A DNA stretch of 64,000 nucleotides, taken from Panopea generosa. Taxonomy: Eukaryota > Mollusca > Bivalvia > Adapedonta > Hiatellidae. Shown here piece by piece: positions 31,373 through 42,079 of the stretch (position 1 is the first letter of the stretch; the number at the start of each line of letters is the position of its first letter). Both the position numbers and the translations under genes were made by a program. The stretch spans positions 41,151,353-41,215,352 of the forward strand of contig CM055903.1 in NCBI GenBank assembly GCA_029582155.1, written 5' to 3'. The notes beneath the pieces are model-generated. The model made no database searches. It was not told the origin of the DNA and was given only the letters and a program-made list of their open reading frames with translations.

Positions 31373-31458
31373 TAAGTGGGACTCAAACCCTTGGCCCCAG
31401 CTGTGAGAAGTAAGTTTTCTGGGGACAGCAGCCTTTAGATCATTTAGTAAAGGAGGTC
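31373..31458 (-). mobile_element. SINE-B head fragment
   Basis: GTGGGACTCAAACCCTTGGC (inverted B box), TGAGAAGTAAGTT, and AGATCATTTAGTAAAGGAGG (inverted A-box side). Confidence 0.55.
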
Positions 31459-32284
31459 CCAGATAATTTGTTTATGTAGTATTAATTTTAGAATGGTTTG
31501 TATGTTGAGATAGACTTGGTACCATTATTAATGTAATCCCTGATCTGATTTGCAGGTTTTCTCAATCTTAGTCTATTTTTAGTAACAGTAGCCATATTTG
31601 AGTTGGGACAGCTACATAAAAAAATAATCTGAAAGGGCACATCCAAAGGAACATAATCTGGGTCTAAATGGTTTGTAAATTGTATCCATGACCAGAGCGG
31701 CAAGATAAGAGTTGGTATGAGGGGAAAATTAAATTAATGTCTTCTTAATTGCCATAGCTTCCTTTTCAGCAGTAATTACACATTTATATATTTTTATATA
31801 TTTTTACATTTCACAGAGGCTGCACATAGAGAATAATTTTTTTCTCTCTGGGATCTTTATCTTTCAAATTAATCAATTTGATAAAAAAAAGATATATGTT
31901 TTTTACATCAGATACTCTGGGACATTATCTGTAATAAATAACACATCAATTTCTATGTGAGAAAAAAAAGTGGTGAATGTTTTTTATCTTTTTTATTTTT
32001 GATAAATTATGTGTTTTCATTAAAAAATATGCAGTTTTCTTATAATTTTTATATTAAATATGTTTTCAGGTCAACAGACTCATAATCCTGTTTCTAAAAA
32101 ATCAGATTGTTGATTTGTTGCCGAAGTTTTGTTTTATTTCAATTTCCATCTCTCCCTCTCTCTCTTCCATCAGTCCAAATAATTCCTATGTGTTCGAAAT
32201 TGAATGAAACAATTTTACAAACATTGTTTCATTACCGGTAAATACTTAAAAACTTAACTAAATTTTGGCAGTTTTTTTTGTATT
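31459..32284. other. Unassigned interval
   Basis: AT-rich. A short CTCTCC/CTCTCT microsatellite lies near 32148-32166. No gene. Confidence 0.45.
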
Positions 32285-32510
32285 ATATACCAGTAATCAC
32301 TATCAGTGAAACCATATGTAGTTTTATTGGAACCAGTCTAAAATCATGATCACCTACTTGCTGTTTCACCAACATTTTACTTAAATACTTAAAACTTTAT
32401 ACCTAATTTTGACTGGTTATTTTTCTATTACATAAGCAATATATATAGAACCTGTCTAAAATCATGATCACCTGACTGCTTTTCTCAGGGGAATTGAAAA
32501 TACTCACCTG
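32285..32510. mobile_element. MITE family R, rearranged copy
   Basis: AGTGAAACCATATGTAGTTT, ACCAGTCTAAAATCATGATC, GCTGTTTCACCAACATTTTA, TTTTGACTGGTTATTTTT, and a second TCTAAAATCATGATCACCTG block. Shared with 35715, 41130 and 57944. Confidence 0.6.
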
Positions 32511-33047
32511 TTTAATCAATTCAGCTTGTCATGAATGAGCCACTTGGTTGCAGTATTTAATATTCTGTTTCTTCTGACACATTGTTTTGTAAGATATGTT
32601 CCCTTTGCTACATTTACAAGAAGGAAACATTGGAGCCATCAGTCAGCCAGGTTGTTTGTATTGCTGGATGGCAGATGTATGTAGATAAGTTCCGACAAAC
32701 GTTTTTATTACTTCACATAAATATGAGGTGGCAAAAGCACATGTCACAATTTGCCTAGGAATTAGAAATAATTATGTTTGTTACTGGTTAGATTTTCCTG
32801 CTGATGGTAATTGTTTTTATGTGCTGGAAGAGTGTTTGTTGCAGGCAGGCTAGCATTCTACCAATGATGTCATTTTGATATTATGTGTAAACATTGTAAA
32901 AAAATCATAGGGGACAGGCCGAACCTAATAATGAAAAAACTTGTGGCCCAACCCCATTTCATGTTGAAATAAAATATGTTTAAACTCAGGGTGTTCATGA
33001 GTGTTTGATGTTAAATCATACAAATGGGCAAATAGAAAATATTCTTC
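32511..33047. other. Unassigned interval
   Basis: No feature recognised. Confidence 0.45.
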
Positions 33048-33580
33048 TTAAAGGTATGAATCAGAAAAAAATGTATAAATAAAACTGTTTTTAAAATGGA
33101 TATAAAATACCTTATTATAATAAATAAATAAAATGGAAATGATTTGGTATATCAAATCGACCAAAACGTGACAAAAAAGATATTTAAATTGAAATGAAAA
33201 TCCCCTTTCTTAAAATAGACAGCACTTAAATACTGCTTGATGACCATCGCATCATCTTCAGACTCTTTCTAAGATGAAAAGATACACAGTTCTAAAATAT
33301 GTAAACCAGTATGGCAGATCAAATTGAAATCAAAATGAAATCTTGTAACTAATATTATACATCATAAAATACATTTTTTTTACACAATTTTAAGTGGGAA
33401 AACTATTTTAATGTAACCTGTGTGCACAGGCCAAGTTAGGAAATCCTTTTTCAATATACTATTTTGGCAGGTATGGCAATACATGCATGGTCTGTAAGTA
33501 TATATTGGCATGATATATATTGAAAAAAATCTTTTCGGCAAATTCGAAAATTTTGAAAAATCTTGATATACTTCCTTTAA
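33048..33580. mobile_element. Element family T, longest copy
   Basis: TTAAAGGTATGAATCAG at the left and GATATACTTCCTTTAA at the right. The interior has AATAGACAGCACTTAAATAC, GATGACCATCGCATCATC, AAGTTAGGAAATCCTTTTTC and TATATTGGCATGATATATAT. The 69-codon minus frame at 33380 lies inside the element and is not a gene. Confidence 0.7.
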
Positions 33581-33869
33581 AATTGCCAAGTTGGCAAAAG
33601 ACTAGTTTGGGCATGAAATATTTTCATTCATTGATTTAATGTGCTAATCAATTTATTTGTTTAAAAAACAATATTGCAAATGAATTATTAATGGAAGCCA
33701 AAAATTCTTGTTTGCAAATAATTATCTGGATAAACAAAAATTTTACACCAAATGAAAAATACAGGTTGTTGCCATATTAATTTAATCAGAAAACAAACTT
33801 GTTTTAGTTACCTTATCACGCAATGGAATATTTTGAAGAAAGAAAATTGAAGTATTGCATGTTACAGCT
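33581..33869. other. Unassigned interval
   Basis: AT-rich spacer before the minisatellite. Confidence 0.45.
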
Positions 33870-34890
33870 GCTATAAATTGGACTTGATATTGCTCGGGCT
33901 GTAAACAGGACTTGACATTGTTGGAACTATAAATAAGACTTGATATTGAAGCTAGAAATAGGACTTGATATTGTTGGAGTGGTAAATAGGACTTTATTTT
34001 TGAAGATAAAGATAGGACTTGATATTGTTGAAGATAGAAATAGGACTTGATATTGTTGAAGCTAGAGATAGGACTTGGTATTGTTGAAGCTAGAAATAGG
34101 ACTTGATATTGTTGAAGCTAGAAATAGGACTTTTTATTGTTGAAGCTAGAAATAGGACTTGATATTGTTTAAGCTAGAGATAGGACTTGATATTGTTGGA
34201 GTGGTAAATAGGACTTGATATTGTTGAAGCTAGAGATAGGACTTGGTATTGTTGAAGCTAGAAATAGGACTTGATATTGTTGAAGCTGAGATAGGACTTG
34301 ATATTGTTGGAGTGGTAAATAGGACTTGATATTGTTGAAACTAGAGATAGGACTTGATATTGTTGAAGCTAGAGATAGGACTTGATATTGTTGGAGTGGT
34401 AAATAGGACTTGATATTGTTGAAGCTAGAGATAGGACTTGGTATTGTTAAAGCTAGAAATAGGACTTGATAGTGTTGAAACTAGAAATAGAACTTGATAG
34501 TGTGGAAACTAGAATAAGACTTGGTATTGTTGAAGCTAGAAATAGGACTTGATATTGTTGAAGCTAGAGATAGGACTTGATATTGTTGGAGTGGTAAATA
34601 GGACTTGATATTGTTGAAGCTAGAGATAGGACTTGGTATTGTTAAAGCTAGAAATAGGACTTGATAGTGTTGAAACTAGAAATAGAACTTGATAGTGTGG
34701 AAGCTAGAATAAGACTTGATATTGTTGAAGCTAGAAATAGGACTTGATATTGTTGTAACTATAAATAAGACTTGATATTGTTGAAGATAGAAATAGGACT
34801 TGATATTGTTGTAACTATAAATAAGACTTGATATTGTAGGAGTGATGAATAGGACTTTATTTTTGAAGCTAGAAATAGGACTTTGTTGTT
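33870..34890. repeat. Minisatellite, 28-bp units with 195-bp higher-order repeat
   Basis: The monomer alternates TAGGACTTGATATTGTTG with AAGCTAGAAA, about 36 copies. Variants (GGAGTGGTAAA, AACTAGAATAAG, GATAGTGTGG) recur in fixed order. For example GGAGTGGTAAATAGGACTTG occurs at 34393 and 34588, a 195-bp period of seven monomers. The edges are more diverged than the centre. Confidence 0.93.
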
Positions 34891-35094
34891 GGGTTATTAG
34901 TGTTGGATATTAGTAAAATCAATTCCATAGAAAATTTTAAAATACTGACTCATCATGATGGCAGAACAATAAAGTGTTCTTTAGGGATCACTATAAAAGT
35001 ATTATATAGCTACAGAAGAATGCCCATTATAGCATAATATTGATATCTGAGTGATGCTAAAACTACAAGAAACTGTTATTTTTCAAGGTTAAGC
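34891..35094. other. Unassigned interval
   Basis: Short AT-rich spacer. Nothing recognised. Confidence 0.45.
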
Positions 35095-35285
35095 GGGGCG
35101 GTAGTGTAGTGGATAGAGTGTTGACCTCTCACACCAGAGGTTGTGAGTTCAATCTCCAGCTTGTCCCAATGCCTCTAAAACTACACTCAGTACCCACTAC
35201 TGGTTCTTCCCAGGAAGCAGACTCCAGAGCGGTTCATATAAGCTCTAAGCTTCCTTCACAGTCAAGCTAAAATAAACAAAAGAAA
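35095..35285 (+). mobile_element. SINE-D copy, full length
   Basis: GGGGCGGTAGTGTAGTGGAT, GAGGTTGTGAGTTCAATC, GGTTCTTCCCAGGAAGC, GGTTCATATAAGCTCTAAGC, then GTCAAGCTAAAATAAACA. Confidence 0.88.
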
Positions 35286-35714
35286 ATAAAACATATGGCA
35301 TAAATAGCTCATGGTCTGGAGCTAATGGTCCATGATACCTGCCTTCAATGATCACTACCAAACCAAAAGAGTTTTAACCAAGCATCTCACATACAGTAAA
35401 TCACTACTGTGATCATGGCCCATAACTGTTATTGCATACTGTTGTCTCTATTGACAGCGGCCTGGGACTGCCGTATGATATAATATTCTTCCTGATTACC
35501 CATGGTGTCTGCTCGTTTGCTATGAAATAATCAGATCAGAGAATCATTAGCATTCATCAGACAATTTTGTGATTGTCCATTTTTCTGCGTTGTGATTTTG
35601 ATACTCTTGTGTGTTCAACAATGGAGAATGTCTGTGGTCATGTTCAAATCTGGTTTTGAGGTGGCTATTTTGAGCAAAGGATGCATTTTTTCTCCATTTT
35701 TTAATAAAAAAACA
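35286..35714. other. Unassigned interval
   Basis: No coding or repeat signal recognised. Confidence 0.45.
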
Positions 35715-35890
35715 CTGTTCAGTTTTAGAAATTACTGTTTCACCAATATTTTCTAAAATTTAAGTAATTACTTAAACACATCAGTTCCTTTTGACTGGTT
35801 ATTTATTTATCATATAATCTATACCAATGAAACCACATGCAGTTTTACTGGAATCAGTCTAAAATCATGATCACCTGGCTGCTTTTTCTT
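35715..35890. mobile_element. MITE family R, partial copy
   Basis: TACTGTTTCACCAATATTTT, TTTTGACTGGTTATTTATT, CCAATGAAACCACATGCAG and CAGTCTAAAATCATGATCAC. The CTGGCTTC termini are not clear. Confidence 0.6.
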
Positions 35891-35934
35891 ATATTTAAGT
35901 TTTTAAGTATTTAGTTTAGTTTTTACTTATTTAT

Positions 35935-36108
35935 TTTAGCTTGATTGAGATTAAAATCTCAGAGCTGATATGAACCCCTCTCAAGTCCTATTCCTGAGTA
36001 GAACCAGTACTGAGTGGTGTTTTTTTAGAGGCTCAGGTCAAGCTGGGGATTGAACTGGCAAACTCTGGCATAAGTGGTCAGCACTATTTCACCATGACAC
36101 TACCACGT
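35935..36108 (-). mobile_element. SINE-D copy
   Basis: Inverted tail and body (AGAGCTGATATGAACCCCTC, TGAGTAGAACCAGTACTGAG), then the inverted B box (GGGGATTGAACTGGCAAACT) and A box (TTTCACCATGACACTACCAC). Confidence 0.85.
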
Positions 36109-36227
36109 GTTGGTGAAACAGAAACCTGGTATTAGTGTAAATAGTACTGAGTGTGGTCTTATTGTCTAAACATCAGTCTGTATTGCATAAATTTACCCTA
36201 TCAATTTTATAAAGAAATAATTTTTTT

Positions 36228-36340
36228 TAATAGGGTTAAAAGCCATTTTCAACACATTTCAGGTTACCGGTATATATGGCATACATGTATCCAGTTTTAT
36301 TGGTGGAGGAAGACTTCAGACTGAATCTGAGTAGAAAGTG
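36228..36340 (-). mobile_element. SINE-B 3' portion
   Basis: AAAAGCCATTTTCAACACAT, TTCAGGTTACCGG, GTTTTATTGGTGGAGGAAGA and CTTCAGACTGAATCTGAGTA. Head missing. Confidence 0.75.
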
Positions 36341-36764
36341 TCACTTAAAAATTACCTCCCTTACATGATGGTAGCAAGATTCTTACACCCAAGAAATTAA
36401 AGCTGTGTAAAGCGGTTGGGTAATTTTGTGTTAAAAATGCATAAAACGTCATATTTCTTTGTGCATATGGGAACATTGGAACATTTTCATGATTTCTGCC
36501 AAGTTTGGATGACATTGGGAACTGTTTGATGAAGCTATAAGATGCGTAGTGATACACTGCAACAAATGGGCAATATTGTCAAAAATAAAGGGGCTGCCAT
36601 CAAACCATCGAAATTGTGAAAAAGCAACCTGGTCAACCCCATGTTTTTTTCTGCATAATTGGACAAACAAAGGACTATCTATGGGAACAATGCACTTTTA
36701 GAACCATTGGTAATGTATCCAGTGTTCCAGAAGTGTCTCTATATGTAGAACGGTAAAAAAAATA
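36341..36764. other. Unassigned interval
   Basis: Two overlapping minus frames of about 70 codons, with no motif. I see no gene. Confidence 0.45.
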
Positions 36765-36929
36765 ATTGTAGTATGAGACGTTCAACCATCGTCCTTCCAC
36801 AAGTAACTGACAAACTTTCTCACATACATTTATTGGAGCAAGCGGAACACAAACCTACGACCTTAATGGTGAGAGGTAAATGATCTTGAGATGGCGCCTA
36901 AGACCACTTGAATACGGAGGACCCACAAT
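36765..36929 (-). mobile_element. SINE-B copy, 5' two thirds
   Basis: TCGTCCTTCCACAAGTAACT, GACAAACTTTCTCACATACA, CACAAACCTACGACCTTAAT (inverted B box), then GATCTTGAGATGGCGCCTAA and GACCACTTGAATACGGAGGA. Confidence 0.8.
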
Positions 36930-37009
36930 TGATGTACAATAAATAAGTTTTAAGTTTTATCAACTCTAAGTTTTGCAATACAAGTTTCAACATACTGATC
37001 ATAATTTTA

Positions 37010-37478
37010 GGTGTAACCCCACCATTGATTTTTGTTCTTTATTCTATAGTAAATAATAAAAGTTTGAAGGCTTGTCATTCATAGAGGGTCCCAAATGAAA
37101 GAAGTGAAACCTACATTTTACTGTTTGTCAACCTCTGCACTATCAAAATATGATGAGAAAAGTAGGGGTCATGTGTCATATAAGAGATTTTTTTTCTGCT
37201 CAGTGTGTACACTGGTGACAAAGTGAAAGTAGACTTCCGAAATTATGAATTCATACCCCAATTTCCAAGCATCATTTTTTTTTTCTAAATTCACAATTCA
37301 AACATGACAATGCTATCAAAATGTTCAAAATACATCAATAATGCCATTCAAATAAAAAAATGAGCATTAAAAATAGGAAAATGCATTTTTAAAGAAGAAG
37401 AATTGAGGATTATTTACAACCGCCATTATGCGACTACCCCACGGAAGCACTTCCTTTTTGCAATGGTGGCACTATGCC
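37010..37478. repeat. Left 469-bp direct repeat
   Basis: Runs from GGTGTAACCCCACCATTG to CAATGGTGGCACTATGCC. The tips are inverted relative to each other (13 of 18 positions). It contains two T homopolymers (8 and 10 T) of identical length in the right copy, which supports a very recent common origin. No open frame of note. Confidence 0.95.
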
Positions 37479-38033
37479 TATAAGGAAACTCTTTTTTTTT
37501 TAATTTCATAATTACCTCATTTTTGCTAAGTACTACCAATTTGAAGTAATACTGCCAAGTTGCAGGCATTAAATACTGAAACTTTTGTCAAAATACCACT
37601 TTTTACATGATCATTATATACAGGCGCGAGATGTTGACCGACATGCAATTTTGAAGTGTTTGACTAATTTTACCCATAAAATTTTTTTTTTACCTAATTC
37701 CATTAAAATTTTTACACCAAAACAGTCTCATGATACACTGAAGACATTATCTTACCAAAATACATTATTCAATACAATGTACATGCTAAAAATTGCACAT
37801 TTAAATCATCCAAAATAAAAAATCTTCAAAATTTTGTGATTTTTCATGAAATTTCAATGTAAATATGCACATATATGCTTTATTTGAGGCATACACTTGC
37901 CAAAATGTGTTTTTTTATGAAGCAAATGTCTCCAATTTGTCATTTAATACTATGAGAGTGTAGAAAAGAGGTCATTTTACCTACAATTAACATTTTGGAA
38001 AATCACCCCCATTTCACTCAAGTCTCTCTTATA
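37479..38033. other. Internal region between the direct repeats
   Basis: 555 bp, AT-rich. It begins TATAAGGAAACTC and ends CTCTCTTATA, so the junctions CCTATAAG and CTTATAGG are inverted copies. The 77-codon plus frame at 37585 has no retroviral or transposase motif. Confidence 0.7.
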
Positions 38034-38502
38034 GGTGTAACCCCACCATTGATTTTTGTTCTTTATTCTATAGTAAATAATAAAAGTTTGAAGGCTTGTC
38101 ATTCATAGAGGGTCCCAAATGAAAGAAGTGAAACCTACATTTTACTGTTTGTCAACCTCTGCACTATCAAAATATGATGAGAAAAGTAGGGGTCATGTGT
38201 CATATAAGAGATTTTTTTTCTGCTCAGTGTGTACACTGGTGACAAAGTGAAAGTAGACTTCCGAAATCATGAATTCATACCCCAATTTCCAAGCATCATT
38301 TTTTTTTTCTAAATTCACAATTCAAACATGACAATGCTATCAAAATGTTCAAAATACATCAATAATGCCATTCAAATAAAAAAATGAGCATTAAAAATAG
38401 GAAAATGCATTTTTAAAGAAGAAGAATTGAGGATTATTTACAACCGCCATTATGCGACTACCCCACGGAAGCACTTCCTTTTTGCAATGGTGGCACTATG
38501 CC
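38034..38502. repeat. Right 469-bp direct repeat
   Basis: Same as the left copy except C for T at 38268. It is preceded by CAAGTCTCTCTTATA and followed by TTTTAAATTACTG. The tract before it is not purine-rich, which argues against a classical LTR. Confidence 0.95.
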
Positions 38503-38529
38503 TTTTAAATTACTGTGTCATATTTGAAA

Positions 38530-38810
38530 CTGCCTGGTACAGTAAGCTCAGTTGGTAGCACATCTGATTATTTATCAAGGAGTTGTGAGTTCAAATTCCA
38601 GTCCGGCCGCAGTCTCCTTGATGATTGACATATGACATTGCATCTCATCGCCATTAGTTTCCTATCGCTAATTTAAGCTGGAAAATTATCAGTTACTAGT
38701 GGCGATGTGTGTGCTCGAGTACTAGTTAACCTTCCAGGATCCCAGGAAACAGCGGTTAGGTTAACTTAGACTAAATATAAAACTGACATTTAATATTCAA
38801 ACATCAAACA
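38530..38810 (+). mobile_element. SINE-A copy
   Basis: CAGTAAGCTCAGTTGGTAGC, GTTGTGAGTTCAAATTCC, the full body (GTGCTCGAGTACTAGTTAAC, CAGGAAACAGCGGTTAGG), and an ATATTCAAACATCAAACA tail. The body is somewhat diverged (old copy). Confidence 0.88.
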
Positions 38811-38865
38811 ACCATATTGGTAGACTGAAGTAAAGAAATTGTCCACTGTCTGTATTAATCCAAGT

Positions 38866-39154
38866 CCATCAAAACAATTGATTGATTGAATATATAGTGT
38901 CATTTTTATGCCATCGAGGGCTAACAGACAATCAGATAACCTAACCACTGTTTCCTTGGATCCTGAAAGGTTAACCAGTACTCAAGCACATCCCACTTCT
39001 GCAAGTAACTGATAACTTTCACACTTGAATCAGCGATGAAAGATGATCGGTTAAGAGACAGAAACTGTTGCCGGGTGGGGATTCGAACTCACGACCCCTG
39101 CATTGATAGTCAGATGTGTTACCAACTGAGCTAATCAGGCCTGGCCCATCAAAA
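38866..39154 (-). mobile_element. SINE-A copy with 9-bp target duplication
   Basis: CCATCAAAA at 38866-38874 and 39146-39154 flank a full minus-strand SINE-A, from ATTGATTGATTG to GAGCTAATCAGGCCTGG. It lies about 60 bp from a plus-strand copy, forming an inverted SINE pair that could fold in a transcript. Confidence 0.92.
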
Positions 39155-39711
39155 TAAGCATATTTTAAATATTTATAAATTTCATTACCCAAAAATGTTT
39201 ACTGTCCTTGAGCATTGAAATTGCTTGTCAAAAACAATTTTTATAGGCACATTTGGGTAAACATACTAAATTTATGGGTGGGCCCTTTGTTTTAAATATA
39301 TATTTCAAGACACAAAAACAAATTTTCTCATTCAAATTATTGTAACTTTTTTTTTACAAACATCTATATGGACATATCCGGATGAACATATCTGCATGGA
39401 AGCCATAAAGGCAGTCAAATGGTAATAATCATATCTGGTAACAGGTAATAGTCGCTGTTATTCCAACAGGTAATTTGAAGTAACAAAACCCCCTCCCTTT
39501 AAATCTTAATTAGGGATGGATAAGATAAGTGGATCAGATTGGCCAATCATGATTAACATATAAAGGTAATGAATCGGAAAGTTCAGGCAAATAATATAAA
39601 TTACATTAACGACGAACATGTTGAGGCTAAACAGATTTTATCAATATTAATATCTGGAAAATTATTTTTTAGTATTGTTAACTTTCGTACTACATGTATA
39701 TTATATTATTG
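39155..39711. other. Unassigned interval
   Basis: No feature recognised. Confidence 0.45.
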
Positions 39712-39929
39712 TTAACCCTTTACTCCATAGATACATGTTTTTCCACATCAATCACAGAGGGCCTTTGAAAACAGTGCAAGAAGAGTTCGAATTGCTCGTA
39801 ACGAGCAATCTGAACACTTCCTGCACTGTTTTCCACTCAGTCAGTTAATATAAACATAATTCACCAAATAATTCAAAAGCCTTCTATATTAGAGGTGTCC
39901 AAAGGTGTCTATATGAAGTAAAAGGTTAA
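39712..39929 (+). mobile_element. MITE family P
   Basis: TTAA at 39712-39715 and 39926-39929. Ends are CCCTTTACTCCATAG and TATGAAGTAAAAGG. The palindrome at 39772-39828 has the conserved A-A mismatch and a few extra substitutions in the left arm only. Confidence 0.88.
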
Positions 39930-40004
39930 ATGTATATTTCTTGGCTATATGAACGTCTTATGTAGTACTGGCAGTACAAAAAATAGCTGGGGCTTGGTTA
40001 GGAT

Positions 40005-40267
40005 TGTTTTTATACCATCGAGGGCTAACAGACGATCAGTTAAACTAACCACTCTTGACCTGGATCCTGGAAGGATGATCAGTACTTACCTCACACCCCA
40101 TTTCCATAAGTAACTGATAACTTTCCCATTTGAATCAGCGGTGAAAGACAAATGACAATGAGATGCAATGTTGTGTAGCAATCATCAAAGAGATTGTGAC
40201 CGAGAGGAGATTCAAACTCATAACCCCTGGATTGATAGTCAGACGGGTTACCAACTGAACTATAAAT
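40005..40267 (-). mobile_element. SINE-A copy, tail-truncated
   Basis: Starts at TTTTATACCATCGAGGGCTA and runs to the inverted head (TAACCCCTGGATTGATAGTC, ACCAACTGAACTATAAATT). The ATTG tail is missing. Confidence 0.82.
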
Positions 40268-40329
40268 TGGGTTGGGCTGCTTCATTTGGAAATTTACCCA
40301 TAATCACTGTTGAATGTTCAGCAGAAAAT

Positions 40330-40587
40330 GTATGCCATCAAGGGGGTTTACAGACGATCAGTTAACCTAACCACTGTTTCCTGGGATTAATCAGTACTCG
40401 AGCACACCCTATCTCTGCAAGTAACTGATAACTTTCCCACTTGAATCAGTGGTGAGAGACAAATGATAATGAGACACAATGTCGTATATCAATCATCACG
40501 GAAACTGTTGCCGGGCAGGGGATTCGAACTCTCGACCCCTGGATTGTTAGTCAGACACATAACTGACTGAGCTAATTGGGCCCGGCC
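40330..40587 (-). mobile_element. SINE-A copy, tail-truncated
   Basis: From ATGCCATCAAGGGGGTTTAC to the head GACTGAGCTAATTGGGCCCG. It lies 60 bp after another minus copy with a similar truncation, so a segmental duplication of one truncated SINE is possible. Confidence 0.85.
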
Positions 40588-41290
40588 ACAAGAACTGGCT
40601 TCTGTTTCACCAGCATGCTCAAGTTAATACAAGCATCCAAATCACCTTGACCAGCTTCAACCCATACCACTCCTGACATCTGTCCATGGGTTGTGTACAC
40701 TTTCTTTAACTCTACTTCTTTTTGGCAAAATAAACAAAATATTTGAAGCAGTCCACAAATACATTCTAATGACTAATTGCTACCCTAATACATGTAAGTC
40801 TGAAGAACTAAAAGGCTGCTACAGCCCGTCTTTCAGTTTTGTCCATGCCATTCAGAACATGTCCATAAATAATAATATTTATTTTCTTAAACATATTAAA
40901 ACCAGTATTCCTAACAGTATGTTAAGATATTTTTACTAAGTATATTTTCAACTAGGTTATATTCATAATATTAAGAGCATACATAAAATTGATAATAATC
41001 TGCCAAATCTGTTTACATTCAATATAATGTCATGGAGAAGAACTTTATAAGATTTTATCTTCCATTCTAATCTATATTTATACTTTTAAACTGATTTGTT
41101 TGTATGTAAATTTGAATGAATAAATATGTTTATCATGATTTTAGAATGGTTCCAGTACAACTGCATATAATTTAATTGGTATTGATGAAAAAATGAATAA
41201 GTAACCAGTCAGAATTGTATTTAGATTTTAAATAATTACCTACATAGAACTAGAAGATGTTGGTGAAACAGATGCCTGTTGAAGCTTGTT
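40588..41290. mobile_element. MITE family R ends flanking unassigned sequence
   Basis: AACTGGCTTCTGTTTCACCA near 40594 is a left R end. At 41130-41285 the blocks AATGGTTCCAGTACAACTGC, AACCAGTCAGAATTG and GATGTTGGTGAAACAGATGC form the right part. About 500 bp between has no R sequence, so this is either an interrupted copy or two fragments. The 82-codon frame at 40691 is unassigned. Confidence 0.45.
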
Positions 41291-41796
41291 TATCTATAAA
41301 ATCACATGATTCACACTTTTCAGATTTCTGTAAAAAAAAAAAAAAGTAAAAAAGAAGAAGAAAAGTATCAATGAAACCTTCTCTTCTGCTTCCCAGCAGT
41401 GGGGCGTACATGCTAGAACAGTTCTAACACCTGTTATAAAACACCTGGCTGTTTTCATTGCCATTTATATTTTATAACATGCTCCTGAACTGAAACGGTT
41501 ATCTTGAAGTTCCTGATGGATACCCCAGATTAGATTGTTGAGGAGTCCTGATACTGCAATCTTGAATTCATATGGATTAATACAAGCAATTTGATTGGTC
41601 GATACTGAAGATAGCAAGAGATTGATTGGCTGATTTTGTTGATGACATTTATACATGGAAACTGTCAAGGAACTATAATAGTGGTTTCAGTGAGATTTTA
41701 CTAAATGATATAAACTAAATGTTACTCATCCTGGCTTGTGCACTGAGGCTGGTGATTAGCTTGCAGACTAGAGCTAATTTTTATGATCAAGTCAAG
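41291..41796. other. Unassigned interval
   Basis: Includes an A-rich run near 41332-41370. The 67-codon minus frame at 41465 is not recognised. Confidence 0.45.
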
Positions 41797-41988
41797 TTTT
41801 TTATTTTACTTCGATTGTGAAACAGAGACAAATCATGCTCTAAGACTCCCTGGGCAGAACCAGAACTAAGCATATGTTGATACGGTGTCTTGCTCAAGGA
41901 CACCACATATGGCTGTGGTGGAGGATCAAACCCATAACCCTCCAATCTTGGGTCAAATGTTCTACTACTGGACCATGCACTTAAGTCC
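41797..41988 (-). mobile_element. SINE-C copy
   Basis: Tail ATTTTACTTCGATTGTGAAA, body GGCAGAACCAGAACTAAGCA, TCTTGCTCAAGGACACCAC, B box GAGGATCAAACCCATAACCC, A box TCTACTACTGGACCATGC. Confidence 0.87.
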
Positions 41989-42079
41989 AGTCAAGTTAAG
42001 TAAACTTTATTTTAAGCCAGCAAACAAATCATTAATAATGTAAGCTCTAAGCTTTTGAGCTAACATACATTACGAAATT

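Larger units (their letters stand above)
37005..38507. mobile_element. Non-coding element with 469-bp terminal direct repeats and 5-bp target duplication
   Basis: Two 469-bp direct repeats (37010-37478 and 38034-38502) have a constant 1024-bp offset, no indel, and one difference that I found (T at 37244, C at 38268). They enclose 555 bp of AT-rich sequence. TTTTA lies at 37005-37009 and 38503-38507, immediately outside. The architecture recalls a TRIM (terminal-repeat retrotransposon in miniature). However, the repeats begin GG and end CC rather than TG..CA, and I see no tRNA-primer site after the left repeat or purine tract before the right one. Each repeat has inverted tips: GGTGTAACCCCACCATTG and CAATGGTGGCACTATGCC. 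The alternative is a transposon with a 1.5-unit internal tandem duplication. Confidence 0.7.

Noticed and set aside
37010-38502. Classical LTR retrotransposon
   Set aside because: No TG..CA ends, no visible primer-binding site or polypurine tract, and no gag/pol. Kept only as an LTR-like or composite element.
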